This document shows, one piece after another, positions 24,411 through 31,600 of a stretch of 33,028 nucleotides of DNA (position 1 is its first letter; every line of letters begins with the position of its first letter). The notes under the pieces were generated by a model. It was given only the letters and a program-made list of their open reading frames with translations, did no database searches and was not told the origin of the DNA. A program made the translations under genes and the position numbers. The stretch comes from Candidatus Iainarchaeum sp. GTDB lineage: Archaea; Iainarchaeota; Iainarchaeia; JAADDC01. The DNA lies in the NCBI GenBank assembly GCA_013154035.1, contig JAADDH010000088.1:1-33028 (forward strand), given 5' to 3'.

Positions 24411-24423
24411 GGTTATATAATTC
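24411..24423 (-). promoter_or_regulatory. TATA box of the permease gene, over the FdhD-like stop codon
   Basis: The minus strand reads GAATTATATAACC about 22 bp before the GTG of the permease. It contains the last isoleucine codons and the TAA stop of the FdhD-like gene. The permease could thus be transcribed separately from the gene in front of it. Confidence 0.5.
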
Positions 24424-25156
24424 TTTGCGGGTTGGTGAGGACAGTGATGGTACCTTCGCGCTCTGTGAAGATCGTCTGGCCAGACACGTTGTCTGCGATA
24501 CTCACGGACAGAGAAGGAACGCCACCCAGGCTGCCCACAATCGGGACACCAACACAGGCAGAATATACGAGGATCTCAGGCGTGAGAACGTCCTTAACCA
24601 CGACGAATGACCTGCGGAAATCGAAGTTCTGTGTTATTGCCTTGCCCACAGCCTTGTAATATGCAGATTCTGGATAAACATCCTCCGCGATGTAGAAAAG
24701 GCCGTTGTAGTCAGATACAAAGGCGAATGTGGTTCCTTGAACTTCGGCGTTAAGCACAGCCCGCTCATGTGCCATTCCAATCTTCTGAAGAACTTTTGAG
24801 TATGAAACCTGGTAGTTAGAGGTTATACGCTCCAGTTTGATCGTATCCAGTGGACGAATGCCCTTTTCCTTGTAGTACTGATACTTAAAGTCGAACTCGG
24901 AATCCGCGGTTACGTCGATGCGGTCCGCACCAACAACAACATCGTCTATGATCTGAGCATCCTCAATATACGCGTTGGAAACGAGGTAACCTATGGCCAG
25001 CTCTTTCAAACCAAAGGGCATGGCACGTAGCTCAGCAATACGCTCACCATTCACGTAAAGATCGTAGTAGAACACGTTTGGAACGGTGATCCAAGAGCTG
25101 GAACGCGCTCCGTCGTCAATAACAACTCCCCTAACTCCTCTTGTCGCCTCCATCAT
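24413..25156 (-). CDS. FdhD-family protein lacking the catalytic cysteine motif
   Basis: 247 residues. The FdhD/NarQ fold can be followed: LYVNGERIAELRAMPFGLKELAIGYLVSNAYI (N-terminal part), YKAVGKAI where FdhD has the DVGRHNAVDK-like segment, then PEILVYSACVGVPIVGSLGGVPSLSVSIAD, and the ending GTITVLTNPQRI. True FdhD passes sulfur to the molybdenum/tungsten cofactor of formate dehydrogenase through a CxxC-type loop. Here the corresponding stretch (VVVGADRIDVTADSE) has no cysteine; the only Cys is in YSACVG. Sulfurtransferase activity is therefore doubtful, and no formate dehydrogenase gene is nearby. Adjacent ATGs at 25156 and 25153 are both possible. Confidence 0.75.
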   Translation of the reverse strand: MMEATRGVRGVVIDDGARSSSWITVPNVFYYDLYVNGERIAELRAMPFGLKELAIGYLVSNAYIEDAQIIDDVVVGADRIDVTADSEFDFKYQYYKEKGIRPLDTIKLERITSNYQVSYSKVLQKIGMAHERAVLNAEVQGTTFAFVSDYNGLFYIAEDVYPESAYYKAVGKAITQNFDFRRSFVVVKDVLTPEILVYSACVGVPIVGSLGGVPSLSVSIADNVSGQTIFTEREGTITVLTNPQRII

Positions 25157-25266
25157 CCGCCCCTTACTACTTCTGGCATCAAGTGTTCTTATTCCAAGCC
25201 ATACAGATGGTTAAGGATATGCACCAGAAAGTTAGGCTTTTAGACCGATAGATTTAATAGGAGATC

Positions 25267-25863
25267 ATGATCCGCATTCTGGCCTTCAGCGATATACATA
25301 ACGACTGGACAACGCTCCGCACCCTCCTCCAAGAGAATGCGGACTGCTACGTCTGCGCTGGCGATCTCACATACAACGAGCGAGGCATACGTAAAGCATA
25401 CGAAATCATGAAACATACACTGAATAGAATCTACATCGTTCCGGGCAACAACGAACGGCCTGAAACGATAGCGGCCCTCTTCCCCAAACACGTCCACGGA
25501 AGGGTGCTGGAATGCAGGGGACTGAGAATCGGGGGGATCGGAGGAACACCGAGAACGCCCTGGCACAGTGCATTTGACTGGGACGAAGACTATGCATACA
25601 AGATCCTAGAGACGCTAGGGGAGACGGACGTTTTCATCTCCCACTCTCCGCCAAAGGGCACAACACTTGCAAAAACAGCAGACGGAAAAGATGTCGGGTC
25701 CGAAGCGGTGCGATGGTATATAGACACGTATCAACCGGAATACGCAATCGTTGGCCACGTGCACGAACGGGCAGGCATCGTGGAAAAAATCGGGAAAACT
25801 ACAGCCATCAACGCCGGCCGGAAAGGAAAAATCATTATTCTGGGAAGTGGAGCGCAACAGTGA
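25267..25863 (+). CDS. metallophosphoesterase (calcineurin-like)
   Basis: 198 residues with the five metal-binding motifs of the superfamily: D9-x-H11 (FSDIHND), GD33L, GN61NE (Asn where many have His next), H126 in SHSPPKG and GH164VH166. It hydrolyses a phosphoester; the substrate is unknown, though its size is that of small archaeal COG2129-type or YfcE-like enzymes. GGAGATC precedes the ATG. Its last 29 nt overlap the convergent Nmd3 gene, so both share their 3' ends on opposite strands. Confidence 0.88.
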   Translation: MIRILAFSDIHNDWTTLRTLLQENADCYVCAGDLTYNERGIRKAYEIMKHTLNRIYIVPGNNERPETIAALFPKHVHGRVLECRGLRIGGIGGTPRTPWHSAFDWDEDYAYKILETLGETDVFISHSPPKGTTLAKTADGKDVGSEAVRWYIDTYQPEYAIVGHVHERAGIVEKIGKTTAINAGRKGKIIILGSGAQQ

Positions 25864-26512
25864 GGCGGTAAAGCCTCTTCCCATTCTTTTCAGTAACTAA
25901 TGTATGCGATCTGACGAGCTTTGCGCCATACCGCTTCTCAAACCGCTTGGCCACCCGATCCGCCGCTTTTCGAGAGCCCACGTATAGATCTATACCTTCT
26001 CTGCGATAAACGACCTTTGAAACGAATGCAAACTTGTCTGGCTCCTTCTCAACGCTGTGGGCAATAAGATCTGCCATTCTCTGCACATCGGCGCCGCGTA
26101 CCTGTATTATTGCCTCATAATAACCCCCTGACTCGCGGGCACAGCGAGGGCAGAGCTGCTTCTCCACCTTGATCTGTCCTTCCCCCTTCAACTCGACAGG
26201 CACGCCCTCCACCACACCACGGGCAACATAAAGGAAGCTAATACCATCCTCTGAAACCTCTGGAAACGAAAAGGATATCTGCGCACCTTCCATATCTGTT
26301 TTGATCTTCTTCCTCAGCCATTCGGAGAGTGCTTCCAGGGAAAACTCATGCCACCGATCCGTATATATGCGCTCACAGCGAGGACAGTAGCGAATCTTCA
26401 GAGATTTCGGCACATGAACGAGCTGGTGCTCCTTCAAGTAGCAGTCGCGGCAGAAAAAACCGATGAACGGCACCTCCTCATCGGTCCTACCGCATCTCGG
26501 ACAGACCTTCAC
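25835..26512 (-). CDS. nmd3: Nmd3-family protein (60S export/ribosome factor homologue)
   Basis: 225 residues. Zinc-ribbon pairs are C4/C7 (CPRC), C21/C24 (CRDC), C43/C46 (CPRC) and C121/C124 (CPRC), the multi-CxxC pattern of Nmd3. FFCRDCYLKEHQL and KIRYCPRCERIYTDRWHEF are typical. In eukaryotes Nmd3 is an adaptor for the large subunit; the archaeal form is presumed to act in large-subunit maturation. It lacks the C-terminal eukaryotic export region. The start is GTG 26512 with a TATA box about 25 bp upstream, suggesting a leaderless mRNA. Confidence 0.88.
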   Translation of the reverse strand: MKVCPRCGRTDEEVPFIGFFCRDCYLKEHQLVHVPKSLKIRYCPRCERIYTDRWHEFSLEALSEWLRKKIKTDMEGAQISFSFPEVSEDGISFLYVARGVVEGVPVELKGEGQIKVEKQLCPRCARESGGYYEAIIQVRGADVQRMADLIAHSVEKEPDKFAFVSKVVYRREGIDLYVGSRKAADRVAKRFEKRYGAKLVRSHTLVTEKNGKRLYRLTVALHFPE

Positions 26513-26530
26513 GCATTAAAGAACAAGAAA

Positions 26531-26541
26531 CAAAATTAAAG
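26531..26541 (-). promoter_or_regulatory. TATA-like box of nmd3 / T-tract after the aminopeptidase
   Basis: The minus strand reads CTTTAATTTTG, centred 24 bp before the GTG start at 26512. The following TTTCTTGTTCTTT run could also end the upstream aminopeptidase transcript. Confidence 0.45.
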
Positions 26542-26596
26542 GGGCGATGATGAGGACGGGGTGCTGAAGGTATGATGAAACCACTCTGTCCTGAGC

Positions 26597-27907
26597 TCAC
26601 TCCACCCACTCGTAGAACGCCCTGTATGCGCGATACGCGGACTCTAGATCCGCGATAGCAAGCACCTCTGTGGGCGCATGCATTGAAAGGACTGGAGCGC
26701 CCATATCTATGATTCTCGCGCCGCGGTGGGCGAAGTACACCGCGATTGTCCCTCCACCGCCCTTGCCGACCTTGCCCAGCGTACCGGACTGATATGGGAT
26801 CTCAGAGTCTTCAAGAACCCTGCGGACGAACGCAACGTACTCCGCACTGGCCTCACTACCATAATATTTGCCGCCAGAACCTGTATACTTGGAGATCACG
26901 ACACCTGCGCCGAGCTTAGCCGCGTTTTCCTTGTCGTAAAGGTCCGAGTACAAGGAATCGTAACCCACGGAAACGTCCGCAGAGACGAAATCGGAGTGTG
27001 CATACAGATCAAGAAGCGACTCCAGTGTTGCCGGCTTACCTTGCTTTTTCAACAGCTTGAGGAAGAACAGGTCCACGACGGTCGAGCGGGCAGACTCCGC
27101 GGTTGTGCTTCCAACCTCCTCCCGATCCACAAAGAGCGCAACAGATGTTCCTGCGTGTAAATCAGCAGAGAGCAGGGCTTGAAGCGATGCAAACACGGAG
27201 GAGCGATCGTCGTGCGCATAAGCCATAATGAACTCTCTGTGAGCACCGAAGCGCTCCGGACGTGCCATGGGAACGATCTCAAGATCTGCAGACAAAAAGT
27301 CCTGCGGATCCACGCCAAACTCATCCTTTATCTTCGTAAACACAGCATCCTTCTTGCCCAGAGCTACCAGCGGTTCCAGACGCTCAGGATCAAAAGCATC
27401 CTTCACGGTCTTGTTTCGGTACTCCTTGTCCAGATGCGGCGCGAAATCCGTGATCACGGTTGGGATGGATACAAAATACTCCTCGCCATCCACCGTAACA
27501 ACCTTGCCGCGGATCTCCAGAGGCCGTGCGAGCCAGTGGTGGAACTTAATACCTCCATAATACTGCGTCTTCAGATAGACGTAATCGTCCCGCTCCACGA
27601 AGGGGTTTGGCTTCAGATCAAGACGGGGGGCATCCACATGAGACACAACGACGCGCATGGGACCAGCAGGGTCGCCAATCACAGCCGCACCAACGAATTC
27701 CCCATGGCGCCAAAATACACGGTCACCACGGGACAAAGAGCCCACAGATTCTAGATCCACGAAGCCAGCGCCCTTCAGGGCATCAACCACGGCGCCAACT
27801 ACTTCGCCCTCGGTTTTGTTCAGCAGGAACCGCATGTAATCGTTCACGATGGCCATAGTATTACCATGCGCCAAGAGATTTATTAGCTCAGACGGTTTGC
27901 TTCTCAT
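26597..27907 (-). CDS. M18-family aminopeptidase
   Basis: Dinuclear-zinc aminopeptidase of the M18 (aspartyl aminopeptidase/aminopeptidase I) family, about 436 residues, full length. Motifs: SHVDAPRLDLKP (first zinc His and Asp), AYAHDDRSS (bridging Asp), VDREEVGS (catalytic Glu pair), VSADVSVGYD (metal Asp) and MGAPVLSMHAPTEV (metal His). It trims N-terminal residues from cytoplasmic peptides. The start is uncertain: ATG 27907 fits the TATA box at 27961-27970, whereas ATG 27856 (MAIVNDYMRFLLNKTE) begins nearer the family core. Monocistronic. Confidence 0.93.
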   Translation of the reverse strand: MRSKPSELINLLAHGNTMAIVNDYMRFLLNKTEGEVVGAVVDALKGAGFVDLESVGSLSRGDRVFWRHGEFVGAAVIGDPAGPMRVVVSHVDAPRLDLKPNPFVERDDYVYLKTQYYGGIKFHHWLARPLEIRGKVVTVDGEEYFVSIPTVITDFAPHLDKEYRNKTVKDAFDPERLEPLVALGKKDAVFTKIKDEFGVDPQDFLSADLEIVPMARPERFGAHREFIMAYAHDDRSSVFASLQALLSADLHAGTSVALFVDREEVGSTTAESARSTVVDLFFLKLLKKQGKPATLESLLDLYAHSDFVSADVSVGYDSLYSDLYDKENAAKLGAGVVISKYTGSGGKYYGSEASAEYVAFVRRVLEDSEIPYQSGTLGKVGKGGGGTIAVYFAHRGARIIDMGAPVLSMHAPTEVLAIADLESAYRAYRAFYEWVE

Positions 27908-27960
27908 CACCAGTCAGCGGTTGTACACGTCATCATCGCCGTAAGAATCAGCAGATCAAA

Positions 27961-27970
27961 GAATATAAGC
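27961..27970 (-). promoter_or_regulatory. TATA box upstream of the M18 aminopeptidase
   Basis: The minus strand reads GCTTATATTC. Transcription from about 27940 gives a leader of about 33 nt to ATG 27907. Confidence 0.5.
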
Positions 27971-27999
27971 GTGCTGAGTGCGGGGGCATGCATTCAGAA

Positions 28000-28055
28000 C
28001 GGCTGCCATGTCAGCCGGCACCACGGAGGGTTCCTACGGAACCCTGCCACTGTGG
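28000..28055. other. tandem hairpins in the tRNA-Leu flank
   Basis: CGGCTG (28000-28005) pairs with CAGCCG (28012-28017). Then GGGTTCC (28028-28034) pairs with GGAACCC (28038-28044) around a TAC triloop; this hairpin is enclosed by CCAC (28021-28024) and GTGG (28052-28055). No open frame of note covers them. They form the leftmost part of a hairpin-dense 640-bp stretch. Confidence 0.5.
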
Positions 28056-28110
28056 ACCTGACTAATCATAAAAGGGCCTACTAAGCGAACGAAGTGGGCA
28101 CATGCCACCA

Positions 28111-28154
28111 CATCGCGAACTCTGTTCGCACGCACGCAAGCGGAGCTTGCGATG
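28111..28154. repeat. tRNA-linked three-way-junction element, copy 2
   Basis: Outer stem CATCGC (28111-28116) pairs with GCGATG (28149-28154). Inside are GAAC/GTTC (28117-28120/28124-28127, loop TCT), linker GCACGCACGC (28128-28137) and AAGC/GCTT (28138-28141/28145-28148, loop GGA). Plan, outer stem, triloops and linker position match copy 1 at 18-65, while stem sequences differ in a compensating way. AGCGAACG at 28084-28091 flanks it, as in copy 1. It lies 17 nt from the detached tRNA-Leu 3'-end copy. Confidence 0.6.
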
Positions 28155-28171
28155 GAGCAGTTGGTGTGATG

Positions 28172-28191
28172 GCGGGGGCTGGGATTCGAAC
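28172..28191 (-). pseudogene. detached copy of the tRNA-Leu 3' end (20 nt)
   Basis: The minus strand reads GTTCGAATCCCAGCCCCCGC, identical to the T loop, T stem and acceptor 3' strand of tRNA-Leu(GAG) at 28369-28388. The preceding bases (GCTGGCC) cannot complete the T stem, and no matching acceptor 5' strand lies next to it, so it is not a complete tRNA. The distance between the two copies is 197 bp. It looks like an attachment-site duplication or a tRNA remnant. Confidence 0.7.
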
Positions 28192-28192
28192 G

Positions 28193-28364
28193 GCCAGCTT
28201 CTCTGGCGACCCGGAGTTCCTCCGAGCGCGCCTGACGTAGTCAGTGCGCCGAACGACGGGCAGCATTCGCTAGCGCTCAGCTACCCATGGGAATATTGCA
28301 GAAATAGTGGTTGTGCGTGGGGCCGAAGCGCCCCACCCGCGACTCGCCGGCCGCGTATCGGCCG
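28193..28364. other. hairpin cluster downstream of tRNA-Leu
   Basis: Between tRNA-Leu and the detached tRNA end there are at least five hairpins: GCCAG/CTGGC (28193-28207), CGGAG/CTCCG with a triloop (28212-28224), CTGAC/GTCAG with a GTA triloop (28232-28244), GTGGGGC/GCCCCAC (28317-28336) and CGGCCG/CGGCCG (28348-28364). AGC/GCT plus GGG/CCC pairs also frame 28259-28287. No protein gene is supported. Content of this stretch: structured, unassigned. Confidence 0.5.
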
Positions 28365-28367
28365 TAG

Positions 28368-28451
28368 TGCGGGGGCTGGGATTCGAACCCAGGCAGGCAC
28401 TAAGCCACCGGACCCTCAATCCGGCCCCTTTGTCCCCTCGGGCACCCCCGC
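28368..28451 (-). tRNA. tRNA-Leu (anticodon GAG)
   Basis: 84-nt type II tRNA. Acceptor GCGGGGG pairs with CCCCCGC and the discriminator is A. D-arm CCC/GGG; anticodon stem CCGGA/TCCGG with loop TTGAGGG gives GAG for CTC/CTT codons. The long variable arm pairs GGC/GCC, and the T arm is CTGGG-TTCGAAT-CCCAG. No intron, no encoded CCA. There is no TATA box within 100 bp upstream; the 5' flank is GC-rich and structured, suggesting processing from a longer transcript. Confidence 0.95.
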
Positions 28452-28459
28452 AGCCGCCA

Positions 28460-28640
28460 TCCCGGCTGGCGTGACGATGGGGCTACCGCCCCTATCACCC
28501 CGAAGAGGGTGCTTCCAGCACCCTGCAGTGGGTTGTGCGTCCGATCGTAGATCGGACCCGCGCCAGCACCTAACAAGAGCTGGAACAGAAAGCGCCCGGT
28601 GCAGAAGCACCAGGCACCCAGCTATTGAGACCCGAGCAAT
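28460..28640 (-). ncRNA. candidate structured RNA / tRNA-Leu leader
   Basis: Hairpins fill this stretch. AGCTGG and CCAGCT (minus strand, 28618-28623 with 28578-28583) enclose an 11-bp hairpin (28592-28617, loop TTCT) next to an 8-nt bulge. GTCCGATC/GATCGGAC with TAC triloop is at 28539-28557, inside GTGC/GCAC. GGGTGC/GCACCC is at 28507-28523 and GGGGC/GCCCC at 28479-28492. Two positions of the 11-bp hairpin pair as U-G only on the minus strand (A-C mismatches on plus), favouring minus-strand transcription toward tRNA-Leu. I could not match it to SRP RNA, RNase P RNA or 5S rRNA. Confidence 0.4.
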
Positions 28641-28651
28641 ATGCGTTAAGA

Positions 28652-28668
28652 ACAAACAAAAATAAAAA
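28652..28668 (-). terminator. T-rich terminator after the giant surface protein gene
   Basis: The minus strand reads CCTTTTTATTTTTGTTTGTT 8-25 nt past the stop codon, a strong archaeal-type oligo-T terminator. Confidence 0.65.
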
Positions 28669-28676
28669 GGGTGGCG

Positions 28677-31600
28677 TTAGATGAAGCGGGCAGCGAGGGC
28701 CAAGAGAACAAGGGCCACGCCCACTGCAACCACTGGATTCTCAGGCGCTGAAGACACGCCCTTGAATGCATGCACAGAGATGCTCTTCTGAACGCCCTGC
28801 CAAGTCACCGTCACAGTGTAGTAGCCGGCACCGGTAATGTCCACCTCGCAGGCCTTGTGTCCATTCTTGTCCACTGTCTTCAGTTCATACTGGGCAAGAG
28901 CAGTGGTATCATCCGTACGAATGACGTGAATCACTGCGTCGCTACATGCCAAATCCACGTACTTGCCATCAATCTCACCCTCCGCCCACACCCGGGCAGG
29001 AGCGCCGTTCTCCTTGCTAAGGATCAGTTCGTAGCTGTGACCCTCCTTCGTAGCGACGATCGTAGTGTTCTTCTCAACAACGTGGCCGTTGGTATCGCTC
29101 ACCCATACCGTGTACACGTAGTTACCTTCGCTGGGAAGGAAGACGTTGAACTCGTGCTCAAAGGCACGTCCAGACACAGGCTCGCTGTAAGATAAACCAT
29201 AGCCGTTCACGTCCACATGTGCCAGTCCGAAGTCGTCGTGCGCGCTCACAAAAATCGTGGCATAGGTACCAGCAGCCACGCTAGAAGGTGCAGATATATC
29301 CACTACGGGGGGCTGGTCCACAACGCTGACGGAAACAGACCTCTTGGCAACGTTGTGGTATGAATCTGCCGCAACAACCTCAACCACATAGGTTCCTGGT
29401 GTATTGACATCATACTTGCCGGCACACTCGGCAACGCCCGCGCTAACCGGGCAGGCGCCGAAGTATGTACCAGTTACGTAAACGTTCACGTCGCTGAGGT
29501 TCGGATCACTGACAACCGCGTGCCATTCAACCGCAGGAACGTCTGCGTCATACCACGCGTTCAGATCAATGGTTGGGGCATTAGTATCGACCACGTGCAC
29601 CTCAACTGGATGCGATTCGGTCCGCACGTTGCCGAAACTGTCGGACGCAGTTACAGTAATCTTGTGTGGGCTCGCATGTGGGAAGTAATACGTGAACTCG
29701 CGGGACCAGTAGTTCTTGTCCACGTTGGAGTCGCGGTATATCGTGTTACCATCCACGCTAACCACAACGGACTTCACCAAATAGTTGTCCGTCACGGTAA
29801 CGGAGAAGTGATACGGCTGGCCGAGGTTGGCATCGCTAGGTGCAGAGATCATAACAACAGGGGGGATCTGATCGACTGCCTTCCCAAGCGCGTACGTGCG
29901 TGCTGTGTTGCCACTTGTATCGCTGACGGCAACCATTATGTTGTACTCGCCAGGTATGCGGACGGGGATCTTCGCCGTAGCCGTGGCAGACGCCCCAGAC
30001 AGGGGCATGTGCTCGACAAAGTGCCAATCTGAATACCCCGGCCCCCGCACATACACATTGGCGTCGCGCAGGGCCACGTTGTCGCTGGCGGCAAAGCTCA
30101 CCAAGATGTTGCCAGGCACATTCACATCGCGCACGGCAGTCACGCGCACAACTGGCGGAGTACTGTCAGATGCGCGGAACGATAGCTTCCTGGAGTCGCT
30201 GGCGCCCTTTGAATCGTATACCGCAATAACCGCAACGTAGGAACCGGGCTTGGCAACGCGCAGATGCAGAACCGCCGTTGCTCTATATCCGGACAGTGGT
30301 GCAGCAGTTTCGGAAACAAGGGACCCGCTCGCGCTATAAACGTTGAGTTCCGCACGGGAGAGATCGCCGTCCCGGTCAGCAGCAGTAACATCGATATCAT
30401 ACGTACGAGACACTTCGACGCTTGGCGGGAAGCTGTACGAAACGATCTCCGGCGGGTGCTCGCGGTTGTGTACATATATCGTAGTTGTGTACGGAGCACT
30501 CCTTGCACCGCGGTCATCTATTGCAACGACGTTGAGCTTGTGTGCACCTGGGCTAATGCCGTCCCCGGGAGACTGCACTCGGATCACATGGCAGCCATTA
30601 CCATTAACCGCCTGGTAGCCCTGAGCACCACCTGCGATTGCATACACGATCCCAGACACCACGCCATCAGGATCATGGGCACAGACGTTCATCTCAAAGG
30701 GCGCATCTACATACACAGTCCCGAGAATCCTAACGGAGTCAACAACAGGTGGCTTGTTCGGCGGAAGCACCGCCGTAAACTTCCGCGATTCCGCTGTGGA
30801 AAGGCCATGAATGTCATATACGGTAACGGTCGCAGTGTGTTCACCCGCCTCGCTGACAGAAACGTCAAAAGTAACTGTACCGCCAACGGAGGGCAGGTCC
30901 TTGCTCCATCTACCCACAACGGTACCGTTCTGCTCAATCACAAGTTCTGCACGGCCGAGGTCGTTATCCACGTCGCGGGCAGACACCGTGACTTTAAACT
31001 CTCTGCCTACGTACACCTCCGGCGGCACGTTGAACGCAACGATTGCTGGAGCAGAGTACGCAACCACCACCTTCGCCGAAACCTCGCTACTCCATGCGCC
31101 GTCGTCGTCCTTCACCTTTCCGTAGACCGTAAGGGTAGTCGGGATTGCGGGTGCAGTCGCGACGAACTCTGCACAGCCCGCCGAGTCGGGGTTCTTGTAC
31201 TGCCAGTCCGAAGAACCGACCCTGGCAGCGATCTGGACGACCCTGCCATCACTATCCTTCCCACAGACCTTGAAGTCGAAGGTCTTGCCAGGGGATACCT
31301 TCGCCGGCGCAGATATCGTTGCAGTGGGCGGAACGTTTCTCTTCACTGCCTCGGTGCGATAAGTCTTTGTGAGACTCTTGCCATGCGTGTCAGATACGCG
31401 AATCACAACACGGTATTCTCCAGGTGCATCGACGGAGAAATAAAGCGTGGCTGTAGCGCGGGAGCCGGAGACCAGAGATGAATCGTGATCCACAAGATCG
31501 CCCATAGAGTTGTACACGTTGAGCTCAACGGCGTTTAGATCGCCGTCGGCGTCGTACATCGTGACCCTAACCGGAACGCGCTTGCCTACTTCGATCTGTG

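Noticed and set aside
28172-28300. A second complete tRNA ending at 28172
   Set aside because: The 3' end looks like a tRNA and a GGGTAGC...GCTGCCC stretch recalls a D arm, but the T stem has no partner and no acceptor 5' strand matches CCCCCGC, so only a fragment is supported.
28300-28560. H/ACA guide RNAs, because hairpins are followed by GCACAACC
   Set aside because: An ACA follows two hairpins by two bases, but no pseudouridylation pocket or K-turn could be placed at the usual distance.
28460-28640. SRP RNA, RNase P RNA or 5S rRNA
   Set aside because: None of the conserved core sequences I know for these RNAs was found on either strand, and the length is short for SRP or RNase P RNA.
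28000-28640. CRISPR array
   Set aside because: There are many short inverted repeats but no regularly spaced direct repeats with unique spacers, and no cas genes.
28102-28665. 187-codon open frame on the plus strand across the tRNA-Leu region
   Set aside because: It runs antisense through tRNA-Leu and the hairpins, has no ribosome-binding site or promoter, and its translation is low-complexity (Pro/Arg/Gly-rich) without a recognisable domain.
27908-28676. Integrative element with its own integrase
   Set aside because: A tRNA-end duplication is present, but there is no integrase or other mobile-element gene in the window.
30264-31481. 405-codon open frame on the plus strand opposite the surface protein
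   Set aside because: It is the complement of a repetitive, codon-biased gene; the translation resembles no protein and the opposite strand codes clear repeated domains.
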